Below, piece after piece: positions 8,835-17,920 of a stretch of DNA of 43,354 nucleotides. Position numbers and translations under genes: made by a program. The notes beneath the pieces are model-generated. The model had not been told where the DNA came from, searched no databases, and saw only the letters and a program-made list of their open reading frames with translations. Where the stretch lies: NCBI GenBank assembly GCA_002841435.1, contig PGZS01000007.1, positions 1 to 43,354 on the forward strand. The letters run 5' to 3'. Source of the stretch: Firmicutes bacterium HGW-Firmicutes-3 (GTDB lineage: Bacteria; Bacillota; Clostridia; Lachnospirales; Vallitaleaceae). Within the stretch, counting starts at the first letter, position 1. Each line of letters starts with the position of its first letter.

Positions 8835-9506
8835 ATGGAAAATTACTCTATTTTTGATATTATCGGACCCGCTATGATTGGTCCATCAAGCTCTCATACG
8901 GCAGGTGCTGCGAAAGTTGCTTATATTGCTAGGTCTATTTTTGGAAAGCCTATTAAGAAAGCTACTTTTTATCTTCATGGTTCTTTTTCCACCACTTATA
9001 AAGGACATGGTACAGACAAAGCCCTTATTGCAGGTGTTTGCGGTATGCGCCCTGATGATCCCAGAATTCCTTTCTCTTACGAAAAAGCCAAGACCATGAA
9101 TATTGAAATTCAATTTTTGAAAATCAACTTAGATGATGTTCATCCAAACACGGTCAAAATAGTATTTGAAGGCGTAGATGGGTCCACACAGTCTATTATC
9201 GGTTCTTCCATCGGGGGCGGTAAAGTCAAGATTATTTCCATTGATGATATTGATGTGGCCATCACTGGCAGTTATGCGACCCTCATCACCCAGCACTTAG
9301 ATTTACCGGGCTTTGTTGCTGATATAAGCCAAATTCTTGCCAAGTACCACATCAATATTGCCTTTATGAAAGTCTTTCGTGAAACCAAAGGTGAAAATGC
9401 CGTTATGGTTATTGAATCTGATGATGTCATACATAAGGATGCTTTGGAAAAAATCAGCGCCTTGGACGCATTGAATAAATTGACTTTTTTTGAAGCGATA
9501 CACTAG
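8835..9506 (+). CDS. sdaAB: L-serine dehydratase, iron-sulfur dependent, beta subunit
   Basis: With the alpha subunit this enzyme deaminates L-serine to pyruvate and ammonia. The 223-residue chain begins with the family motif IGPAMIGPSSSHTAGAAKVA. The middle carries the beta-subunit core, and the last ~80 residues form an ACT domain (LPGFVADISQILAKYHINIA) that in the two-subunit enzymes binds serine or stabilises the complex. The ATG at 8835 is preferred over the track's GTG at 8826, since the ribosome site AGGTG overlaps that GTG. The alpha subunit starts 9 bases after the stop codon. Confidence 0.95.
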   Translation: MENYSIFDIIGPAMIGPSSSHTAGAAKVAYIARSIFGKPIKKATFYLHGSFSTTYKGHGTDKALIAGVCGMRPDDPRIPFSYEKAKTMNIEIQFLKINLDDVHPNTVKIVFEGVDGSTQSIIGSSIGGGKVKIISIDDIDVAITGSYATLITQHLDLPGFVADISQILAKYHINIAFMKVFRETKGENAVMVIESDDVIHKDALEKISALDALNKLTFFEAIH

Positions 9507-9515
9507 GAGGTCACC

Positions 9516-10397
9516 ATGAAGATAGCAACCGCCAAAGATATCCTACAATTAAAACTAACCCACAACCTTAATCTTTTTGAAGTTGCTCTAAAGTATGAAG
9601 TCTCAAATAGCGATTTGGATCAAGATGTTATTCTAGACACCATGTCTCGCCAGTGGGAGATTATGAAGCAAGCTATTGCACAAGGTTTGGATCCGGATAA
9701 TCAACACCTTCATGGCAAGATTATTGGTCGTGAAGCCATTAAACTTAAGGCTTCTTATGAATCCGATAAATCTATTTGTGGCATGACAACAACAAAAGCC
9801 ATCACTTATGCTCTGAGTACCATGGAAGTCAATATGGCGATGGGTCAGATTGTGGCAGCACCAACCGCAGGCGCAAGTGGGGTTTTACCAGGCACTCTAA
9901 AAGCACTTCAAGAAGCCCATCATATAGAAGACAAAAAAATCATAGAAGCACTTTTTGTCGCCGGTCTTATAGGTATGATTATCGCCAAACAAGCTAGCCT
10001 ATCCGGTGCAAAAGGTGGGTGTCAAGCCGAGATTGGCTCTGCGGCAGCGATGGCTGCTGCGGCAACCGTCTTTCTTCTAGACGGAACCATGGAGCAATCC
10101 TTTGACGGGGCTGCTATTGCCATTAACAATATGATGGGGCTCATCTGTGATCCGGTAGCCGGACTGGTGGAGGTGCCCTGTCATAAAAGAAATGCCCTTG
10201 GTGCCGCCAACGCGTTGTTATGCGCTGAGATGGTTCTTGCAGGACTTCCCTCGGTGATTCCTTTTGATGAAGTGGTTCAAGCGATGAAACAAGTGGGTGA
10301 TCTATTACCTGCCTGCCACCGTGAAACCGCAACCGGCGGTATTGCCATCAGTAAGACCGCAAAAGCCATCGAAGCCAGAATAATGAATGATGAATGA
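9516..10397 (+). CDS. sdaAA: L-serine dehydratase, iron-sulfur dependent, alpha subunit
   Basis: The catalytic subunit carrying the oxygen-sensitive [4Fe-4S] cluster that binds and activates serine. The 293 residues match the clostridial two-subunit form. Conserved cysteines are visible in GAKGGCQAEIGSAAAMAAA, in LICDPVAGLVEVPCHKRN and in the region that follows, as expected for the cluster ligands. TAGGAGGTCACC precedes the ATG and overlaps the sdaAB stop, so the two are translated together. A terminator follows 18 bases after the stop. Confidence 0.96.
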   Translation: MKIATAKDILQLKLTHNLNLFEVALKYEVSNSDLDQDVILDTMSRQWEIMKQAIAQGLDPDNQHLHGKIIGREAIKLKASYESDKSICGMTTTKAITYALSTMEVNMAMGQIVAAPTAGASGVLPGTLKALQEAHHIEDKKIIEALFVAGLIGMIIAKQASLSGAKGGCQAEIGSAAAMAAAATVFLLDGTMEQSFDGAAIAINNMMGLICDPVAGLVEVPCHKRNALGAANALLCAEMVLAGLPSVIPFDEVVQAMKQVGDLLPACHRETATGGIAISKTAKAIEARIMNDE

Positions 10398-10415
10398 TAA
10401 ACAAAGATAAAATTG

Positions 10416-10452
10416 AAACCGCCTACAGAGTATACTCTACAGGCGGTTTTTT
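10416..10452 (+). terminator. Terminator of sdaAB-sdaAA
   Basis: AAACCGCCT pairs with AGGCGGTTT, with a 2-base internal mismatch and an inner AGAGTA/TACTCT stem, followed by TTTTTT. Confidence 0.9.
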
Positions 10453-10485
10453 AGCTTATTTTAAGTCAACTCTACCAGAAGATTT

Positions 10486-11229
10486 CTAGTATAACACTTC
10501 CATAAGGCAAAGTCCTTGTGCGGGTGCTGTGTAACCGGCTTCACTTCTGATTTTGGATGCAAAGACCTGATCAATGGTGTCATCATGTCGAAGGCCAAGA
10601 CCAATCTCAATCAGCGTCCCAACCATGATTCTCGCCATGTTATATAAGAAGCCACTGGCATTCATAACGATTTCAATACGGTCTTCATCTTCTATAATAT
10701 CAATGCTATTAACTTTCCTCGTTGTTGTTTTCTTTGTTTTATCACTACAGAATCCCTTAAAATCATGCTCACCTATAAATTTGGTAGCTGCGACCAACAT
10801 AAGATCCACATCAACTTGTTCCTCTAATCTGTAAACATATTTGCGTTCAAACAGAGGCATGGTCTGTGCATTGGCCTTCCATAACGTATAGCGATAAATT
10901 TTACTTGTCGCAGCAAAGCGGCAGTTAAAGTCCTCATCCACTTTATAAACTTCCTTTACGATAATGTCTTCCGGTAAGACCTTGTTTAAATTGTACTTTA
11001 AATTACCCGGTTTTTGTTTAGACTTGGTAATGAAGTTCACCACTTGTCCGAGGGCATGAACACCTTTGTCCGTTCTTCCTGAGCCAACAACCACAATCTC
11101 TTCGCCTAAGTATTCACTTAAGGTGCTTTCAAGCTTACTTTGAATGGTATTTTTTGCATTCTTATTCTTTTGCCAACCTTGGTATTTGGCACCGTCATAA
11201 CCTATTATCATTTTATAATTGTACGCCAT
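10486..11229 (-). CDS. truA: tRNA pseudouridine(38-40) synthase
   Basis: It isomerises uridine to pseudouridine at positions 38-40 of the tRNA anticodon arm. The 247-residue length is standard. The catalytic Asp is residue 54 in GSGRTDKGVHA; other family sequences include the N-terminal YDGAKYQGWQ and FKGFCSDK, and the C-terminal NMARIMVGTLIEIG. An AGAGGT site precedes the ATG. The gene begins 13 bases after the stop codon of the ABC exporter genes, so it is probably read on the same transcript. Confidence 0.96.
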   Translation of the reverse strand: MAYNYKMIIGYDGAKYQGWQKNKNAKNTIQSKLESTLSEYLGEEIVVVGSGRTDKGVHALGQVVNFITKSKQKPGNLKYNLNKVLPEDIIVKEVYKVDEDFNCRFAATSKIYRYTLWKANAQTMPLFERKYVYRLEEQVDVDLMLVAATKFIGEHDFKGFCSDKTKKTTTRKVNSIDIIEDEDRIEIVMNASGFLYNMARIMVGTLIEIGLGLRHDDTIDQVFASKIRSEAGYTAPAQGLCLMEVLY

Positions 11230-11242
11230 GTGACCTCTTTTC

Positions 11243-13300
11243 TTAGGAAGATTTTTCTTCCAACTCCTGATATTGTAACTGATACAAGTTATAGTATAAA
11301 CCTTTTTTGCTCAGTAAAGTTTGATGGTTACCTATTTCCTTAATACGACCTTTATGTAAGACAACAATTTTATCTGCATGTTGTATGGTGGACAATCGGT
11401 GTGCAACCACCAAAGTTGTACGATTTTCCATAAGCTTTAAGAGGGCATCTTGTATCAACACTTCTGTCTCCGTATCAATATTGGCGGTTGCTTCATCAAG
11501 CACCAGAACCGAAGGCTTGTATGCCAGTGTTCTTGCAAAAGACAGCAACTGCCTTTGGCCTGCGGATAATGTAGCCCCTCTTTCAAATACATGTTCATCA
11601 TACTTGCTGGGCATTTTTTCGATGAAAATATGAGCGTTGACGAATTTCGCTGCTGCTATTACATCTACGTCACTTATGCTTTCTTCACCAAGGCGTATGT
11701 TTTCTTTGATGTCTCCTGTAAAGAGAAACACGTCCTGCAACATTTGTCCCACATGTTTCCGTATATTATGTTTGTCCAGAGTCTTGATGTTGTGTCCATC
11801 CAGCAAGATTTCACCTTGTTGTATCTCATAGTATCTGGTAAGCAGGTTGAGTATGGAGGTTTTTCCTGCACCGGTCGCTCCCACAAAAGCTACCGTTTCC
11901 CCCGGATTCACTGTGAAGGATATGTCTTTTAACACATATTCCTCTTCATTATAAGCAAACCATACATTCTTGAACTCAATATGTCCTTTTACAGATTCCA
12001 ACGCTATAGGGTTCTCTGGGTTTTCAATACTTTGATCATCATCCAGTAGTGAGAATATTTTTTCTGCCGCTGCAAAAGCTGACTGAAGGATGCCAAATTG
12101 TTCTGCCAATTGTTGAATTGGGTCAAAAAAGTTTGATATGTACTGAAGGTAGATAACTAAGACACCGATTGTTAAGATACCTTCCATCACCTGATAGCCA
12201 CCATAGCCTAATACCATAGCTAAAGATAATACATAGATCAAATACATGGTTGGCCTATAAACACCAAATACCATTAGTTCCTTCATATTAGCCTTAAACA
12301 ACCCATCGTTGATATCATCAAAGGCTTTCAGTTTTGCTTTTTCTTTTCCGAATATCTGAACGATTTTCATACCGGATATATGCTCCGACAAGAAAGTATT
12401 CACCATGGATACCCGACGTCTAACATCTCTGTATGCTTTTCTTGAGTATTTTCTGAAAATCAAGGTAGATAAGAGAACTAAGGGTAAGACAAGAAAAACT
12501 GCAAGGGCTAGACGCCAGTTCAGAACTATCATCATAACGGATATTCCAACTAAGGTCAAGACACTTTGCACTGAGTTGACGATGACACTTGTGTACATCT
12601 CATTTAAAGTCTCTGTATCATTGGTTACACGTGTCACCAGTTTACCAACCGGGTTCTGATTAAAAAATTCGATGGAACGACCCTGTATATGGGCAAAAAC
12701 CTCGTCTCTAATCTCATAAATAATCTTTTGACCGGTATAATGCAACAATATGGTCTGAAAATATGCTATCAACAACCCCGCAATCAAAATGATGATAAAA
12801 ATCACCATCAATCTAAGGAGTGCTCTATAATCCATAGATCTTAACAGGTCAATCTCCTCAGGTGCTAAAAGCATCGCACTATAAGCCAAACCTTGGTCTG
12901 TTATAAAGTTACCCTTATCATTCAAGCTGCCTTCTACTTCCCTTATGCTTAAGGCTTCCTCATAGGTTAAATCTTGGATGAAATAGTATCGGCCTTCTTC
13001 ATAAATGATGGTGGCTTTAGGCGCTTCCATCAAATTGTTTTCATCTTCAACATAACCTTTTCCTGCAACCTCAAAACCTTCATCTGACGCTACCTGGCTG
13101 TAGATCTTTTGATAATTGACAATCACTTCATCAATGGCTTGGCCAATGATAATCGGTCTAATCAGTTCAATACCGACCACCACCACCAACAATATCATGG
13201 ACAGTGCTATGGCAAAATAATGTTTCTTAGCATATTTAAGCAGTCTCTTAAGTAAAACACCATCATAACCACTTTCAATAACATGATCCTCTACATCCAT
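11243..13300 (-). CDS. ABC exporter half-transporter, catalytic subunit with extracellular insert
   Basis: The second half of a heterodimeric type IV ABC exporter (685 residues; such chains usually have ~580-600). The extra length is an insert of about 95 polar residues between the first and second membrane helices (about 62-157), which should lie outside the cell. The nucleotide-binding domain has Walker A GATGAGKTS, a slightly altered signature LSAGQRQLL, Walker B VLVLDEATANID with the catalytic Glu, and the H-loop AHRLST. The partner gene is 8 bases upstream. Likely a multidrug or lipid exporter; the substrate is unknown. BmrC/BmrD-like pairs are the nearest analogy I know. Confidence 0.9.
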   Translation of the reverse strand: MDVEDHVIESGYDGVLLKRLLKYAKKHYFAIALSMILLVVVVGIELIRPIIIGQAIDEVIVNYQKIYSQVASDEGFEVAGKGYVEDENNLMEAPKATIIYEEGRYYFIQDLTYEEALSIREVEGSLNDKGNFITDQGLAYSAMLLAPEEIDLLRSMDYRALLRLMVIFIIILIAGLLIAYFQTILLHYTGQKIIYEIRDEVFAHIQGRSIEFFNQNPVGKLVTRVTNDTETLNEMYTSVIVNSVQSVLTLVGISVMMIVLNWRLALAVFLVLPLVLLSTLIFRKYSRKAYRDVRRRVSMVNTFLSEHISGMKIVQIFGKEKAKLKAFDDINDGLFKANMKELMVFGVYRPTMYLIYVLSLAMVLGYGGYQVMEGILTIGVLVIYLQYISNFFDPIQQLAEQFGILQSAFAAAEKIFSLLDDDQSIENPENPIALESVKGHIEFKNVWFAYNEEEYVLKDISFTVNPGETVAFVGATGAGKTSILNLLTRYYEIQQGEILLDGHNIKTLDKHNIRKHVGQMLQDVFLFTGDIKENIRLGEESISDVDVIAAAKFVNAHIFIEKMPSKYDEHVFERGATLSAGQRQLLSFARTLAYKPSVLVLDEATANIDTETEVLIQDALLKLMENRTTLVVAHRLSTIQHADKIVVLHKGRIKEIGNHQTLLSKKGLYYNLYQLQYQELEEKSS

Positions 13301-13308
13301 TTTGCCAC

Positions 13309-15072
13309 CTACCCTTCCTCTATGATTTCTCTTTCTAATTGTTGTTGTTTAACCATTTCATAATAGAGGCCCTTGTTGGCAATCAAAGCTTCATGTTGAC
13401 CTTGTTCCACGATGCGACCGTCATCTAGCACAATAATCAAATCGGCATGTTGTATTGTGGATATTCTATGGGCAATAAGAATCTGGGTTTGATGACCTCT
13501 TTGATTTTTAAGCATATCCAGTATGGCTTCTTCTGTTTTTGTATCCACGGCTGATACGGCGTCATCCAGAATCAGAATCGGCGCTTCGCTTAGCAATGCT
13601 CTCGCTATAGAAATACGTTGTTTTTGACCGCCGGATAATGTAACACCTCGCTCGCCTATTATGGTATCATACCCGTCTTTAAAATCTATAATATTGTCAT
13701 GAACACAGGCTTCCTTCGCTGCTTCACTTGCTTCATCTCTTTGAATAACCTCTTTTGCAAAGCCGATGTTGTTGATAATCGTATCCGAGAAAAGAAAATT
13801 ATCTTGTGGAACATAACCAAAGCTTTTCCTTAACTTTTCAAGTGGTAGTGCAAGCACGTCCACCCCGTCAAGGAAAACTGTGTTTTCAGGTGGGTCAAAA
13901 AGTCTTAAAAGAAGGTTGGCTAAGGTGGTCTTACCACTACCGGTACGTCCGAGAATACCCACCGATTGTCCTGCTTCTATGGAAAGGCTTATGTCTCTTA
14001 GGACCGGTTCAGCATCCTGCTTATAAGCAAAGGTCAAGTCTTTCATCTGAATGCTACCACTCAGTTGTGCCACTTCTATTAATACTTCTTTATCAGCCAC
14101 TGTGCTCTTAGTTGCCATGATTTCTTCATAACGCGATAGAGATGCCATACCTTGAGATACAATGTTAATACACCAACCAAAAGCCATCATTGGCCATACC
14201 AGTATTAAGATGTACTGAACAAAAGCGACAAACTCACCTAATGTAATCTCTCCCCTTATGGTCATCCTACCACCAAATCCAAGGGCAATTGCAATTGATA
14301 ACCCACTAATGAGTGTCACCAAGGGCATCATAATTGCAAACAGCTTTACGACGTGCATGTTCTTATCATAATTGTGTCGATTGGCTACACTGAACTTAGT
14401 CATTTCATAAGTTTCTTTGACAAATGCTTTAATCACACGCATACCGGATATGTTTTCTTGGACAAGATCTGATAAATGGGCAAAAGCCTCTTGTTTATCT
14501 TTGAATCGTTTTCGTATAAACTTACCTAGAATCAAGCTCCCGATGGCAATCACCGGTAAAGGTAAGATGCTGATCACTGTTAGCTTTAAGCTGATGGTGC
14601 CAATCATCTTGTAGAGCACCAAAACGGTTAAGATAACTGCATCTAGCGCCATTAAAACACCCGGTCCAACCATCATCCTTATGGCATTCAAATCGTTAGT
14701 AGCATAAGCCATTAAATCACCAGTTTTATGCTCGTTAAAAAAATCGGTAGACAAAGATTCCAGTTTAATAAAGTAGTCTCTTCTCATATTTTTCTCTATG
14801 TGTCTGGATGTACCAAATATATAATAACGCCAAGCAAAACGGCCAAGGGTAATCGTAATTCCAATCATCAACAACTTAAAAAGTTCTCTCATGAGTAAAG
14901 GCATCGTTAGAACACCATATTGAAGGTCATTGGTTATGTTACCGGTAATGACCGGTATATTTAATTGTATAACATCCACTAATATCACGGCTAGTATACC
15001 TAATATATAATGCCCAATGTATTGTTTCATATAGCCAATCAATCTTTGACCTTTGTTGATTTTTGGATCCAT
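13309..15072 (-). CDS. ABC exporter half-transporter, degenerate-site subunit
   Basis: The first half of the heterodimer, 587 residues: six membrane helices in about 1-320 and a C-terminal ATPase domain with Walker A GRTGSGKTT, signature LSGGQKQR, and Walker B ILILDDAVSAVD. The residue after the Walker B Asp is Asp instead of the catalytic Glu, the hallmark of the degenerate site in TM287/288- and BmrC/BmrD-type exporters, while the signature motif is canonical. This complements the downstream subunit, which has the Glu but an altered signature. It lies 45 bases after the GH2 stop codon on the same strand; AGGC-type ribosome site. Confidence 0.92.
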   Translation of the reverse strand: MDPKINKGQRLIGYMKQYIGHYILGILAVILVDVIQLNIPVITGNITNDLQYGVLTMPLLMRELFKLLMIGITITLGRFAWRYYIFGTSRHIEKNMRRDYFIKLESLSTDFFNEHKTGDLMAYATNDLNAIRMMVGPGVLMALDAVILTVLVLYKMIGTISLKLTVISILPLPVIAIGSLILGKFIRKRFKDKQEAFAHLSDLVQENISGMRVIKAFVKETYEMTKFSVANRHNYDKNMHVVKLFAIMMPLVTLISGLSIAIALGFGGRMTIRGEITLGEFVAFVQYILILVWPMMAFGWCINIVSQGMASLSRYEEIMATKSTVADKEVLIEVAQLSGSIQMKDLTFAYKQDAEPVLRDISLSIEAGQSVGILGRTGSGKTTLANLLLRLFDPPENTVFLDGVDVLALPLEKLRKSFGYVPQDNFLFSDTIINNIGFAKEVIQRDEASEAAKEACVHDNIIDFKDGYDTIIGERGVTLSGGQKQRISIARALLSEAPILILDDAVSAVDTKTEEAILDMLKNQRGHQTQILIAHRISTIQHADLIIVLDDGRIVEQGQHEALIANKGLYYEMVKQQQLEREIIEEG

Positions 15073-15117
15073 AATTGCCTCCGAGTCATTCTGTCTTTAC
15101 CTATTGTTCATCCCAAA

Positions 15118-17493
15118 TTAGTCGATGCTATACGCTTCCATAAATAAAAACCGATAGCTACAAGTATGCTTAATCTTTTCTACAGTACTTGTCTCTAAAG
15201 TACCTATTCCGTTTTGCGTCATGTTTCCGTCATCTATAAGAAGGGTTGTAGTTCCTTGGTCAAGAGTGGCTAAACTGGCATTAAAACCGTTTTTTTCCAA
15301 GCTTTCCACCATAATCCCTTCACCATCCGTACCCGTCAAGGTCATCCATCGAACATCCTTATAAGTGCCGGGCTTTATTGGGTTCATACCCTCATGATTG
15401 ATTTCATATAGATCCATTTGATATAGACCCATTTGTGCACTTGTCATAGAATTTAGATAGCTTGGATACGGCCCTCTGCCAAACCAGTTGACCTGATTTT
15501 TTATGGCTGGCAATGTCATTGTAGATCCAAGTCTATCCAACTTATTATCTGCCTCACCTTCATAATAAACACTAAGCTCTCCAGTTGAAAAAATCTCATA
15601 TTTAATCAATAAAAGCGTTTTCATTGCCTTGATTTTAATCTCAAAATAAAGATCCACTTGTGACCCTTTTCTATCTATACGGTATGCCTTAACATGATTA
15701 TTATGAGCTTCGGCTGCTTCAATGCCTGTTTTTAAATCTGACAAACTTCTCCAAATCGGTTGAATTGGTTGTGCCAATAAAGCTTTATTGTCCACCTTGA
15801 TTTGCGTGATATATCCTGTATTTTTATCAAATTCATAATGTGTTTTTTCACTGATAACTTCAACGCTCTGATTTGTTTCATTTATGATGCAGTCGATGCT
15901 TGATTTGGGCATATAGATGACCGGATGGTAGCCTTCTCTCTCAAACTGTTTACTAGCAATTATGTGTTCTTTTTTAGCCCACCATATCTCTTCTGTAAGT
16001 AAGACCTCAAATATAATATGGTACAATACAGTCTCATTTTTTAGTTGCAGCCATGATTTTATTACACCTGAAGTAACCTCACCCGGCTTAACACTCACCG
16101 AATCAAGGTATTCTTTCACAATTGGTGTACCGTCTTCTTGGATGATGACACGCACGTCTATATCCTCTTCCAATAGGTTCAAGTTCTTTATGCTGTAAAA
16201 AGCTGTTTGGGAATCAAAGCTGATGACATAAGGTTCAAATGCCCTTTTGATTTCATATGCTAATGGCTGGATTTCAAAGCTTTTTTCTCCAGAGGGACTT
16301 TGATATGAAAAATAATTCATGAAATTACCTACAAAGCCGCCATGCCATCTGGTATAGGTATGCATACTGTCCATCACCGGCTTCAAGTTTATAAGTTCTT
16401 CATAACCCATTTGCCTATTTGTACATAGTAAGGCAGGTTTTTTCTTATAGGCCATTGCTGTATATTCATCCATACCTTTTGAGAAGCGACTGTCTGCCAG
16501 TAAGACCATATCTCCACGAATATCAAGGCCTTTTCCGATTCTTTCTATTGTTTTCTCATGAAACTTCTCCATAACAAAAACATCACTCAAAAGAAAATCC
16601 TCTTCACTATGCATCATATATGGACGTCGGTCATCCAAGGACAACATGACTTTTTTAACCTCTATGTTTTCCTTTTTATTTAACGCACTTTCTAATGACC
16701 ACATAATGATGCATGGATGATTTCTCATTTTTCCAATTAAAGATGCCGCTTTTAAAAGTGTACCTTCTTTATTACTTTCTATACTATTCACTTCTACGAC
16801 AACATAAAAACCCAATTGATTACAACACTCAAAAAATACATGATCAATACTGTCAATGCTTACTTTAAGGGCATTTATATTGTATTGTTTCAAAAGCATA
16901 AGGTCTTTCCTAAATGTCTCTTTACTAAAAATATTTTTCAAGTCACCACCATAATTGATGCCTCTTATCAGCAAAGGCTTGTTATTCATCAATATTTTTT
17001 CGCCTCTGATTTTTATTTCTCTAAAGCCGTATTGTAAACCTACAACCTGGATAATCTCGTCAAGATGGTCCGTCATCACCACAAGTACCTCGTATAGGTT
17101 AGGTTCTTGATCTGACCAGAATTTTATTGTTTTTATCGGCACCTCAAAATAGCCCTTGGTTGTCATTCTACCTTGGGCAACCATCCTTATGTCCATTGCA
17201 TCTATAGATACTTGGTCTACATTTTCGTGTAGAAATAGTTTTATTTTTATCGGAATTTTTTCTTCTAATAGATTGCGGACTCGAATATTGACCTTCAAAA
17301 TAGATTCTGAAAAATCCCGATCAAAATCACACCTTAGATAAAGATCCTCTATATGGGTCATGGGATCAATCGGCTTATCGGATTGAATCTGCTTTTTCCA
17401 ATCTGAAACAGAATCATAAACCCTCATTTTGCAACGACCTTCATATTCCTTTTCCGTGACATTAGCATCGGTCTTTTTTTTATTTAAAGCCAT
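15118..17493 (-). pseudogene. LacZ-like GH2 protein without catalytic residues (pseudoenzyme or decaying gene)
   Basis: About 791 residues related to LacZ-type beta-galactosidases. It begins directly with the second (Ig-like) domain (IEDLYLRCDFDRDF), lacking the ~200-residue N-terminal sugar-binding domain. In the barrel, the acid/base loop IIWSLGNESG reads IIMWSLESALN (two residues lost), the nucleophile loop ILCEYAHAMGN reads LLCTNRQMGYEE (no Glu), and GGFVWDW reads GGFVGNFMN. The C-terminal domain (NWFGRGPYPSY) is better kept. The long open frame argues against simple decay, so a binding or structural role is possible. The start at 17493 has a GGAGGT site 7 bases upstream; earlier in-frame starts exist. 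Confidence 0.75.
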
Positions 17494-17642
17494 TCCTGCT
17501 ACCTCCAATACCATTAGATCTTCTATCAATAAATCCCTTTTACTTCGTTCCCTCATTATACCTTAAGTAGGCATCTTTGCCTATCTTCTTTGCACATTCT
17601 ATCCATTCTATGACATAATCCTTAGAAATACTCTTAACTGAA

Positions 17643-17690
17643 AAAAGGGCTGTTTATCAAAGGTTTTTATACCTTTAATAAAACAGCCTA
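17643..17690 (-). terminator. Terminator of the receiver-to-small-ORF unit
   Basis: GGCTGTTTTATTAAAGGT pairs with ACCTTTGATAAACAGCC (one mismatch) and is followed on the minus strand by TTTTTT. The plus side also has a T-run (CTACTTTTTT), so it could work in both directions. It separates the upstream signalling genes from the GH2 gene. Confidence 0.85.
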
Positions 17691-17697
17691 CTTTTTT

Positions 17698-17850
17698 CTA
17701 TTTAGCAATTGGTCCACCGTGTTTTTTCGAATCAAAGGCCTCATGCTCCTTACCTGACTTCTTCTCAGGTCGTAAATGGTTATCCTGATGACCTCGATTC
17801 TTTTTCTCATCAATGAGTTTTTTTAGTTCCTCTTCTGTCTTTTTCTCCAT
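17698..17850 (-). CDS. Small hydrophilic basic protein, 50 residues
   Basis: Too short for the ORF track. An ATG at 17850 is preceded by GGAGT 7 bases upstream and opens a 50-residue frame beginning MEKKTEEELKKLIDEKKNRG and ending HGGPIAK. It is rich in Lys, Glu and His and has no hydrophobic segment. It sits 70 bases after the LacI-type gene and immediately before a strong terminator, so it looks like the last gene of the unit. I do not recognise the family. The composition recalls small stress or spore-associated proteins, but that is only an impression. Confidence 0.65.
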   Translation of the reverse strand: MEKKTEEELKKLIDEKKNRGHQDNHLRPEKKSGKEHEAFDSKKHGGPIAK

Positions 17851-17920
17851 AACAATCACTCCTTTTCTATACATGATTATAACATAAAAGTATGACCGCC
17901 TTGTGTCTATGACTTATCTA

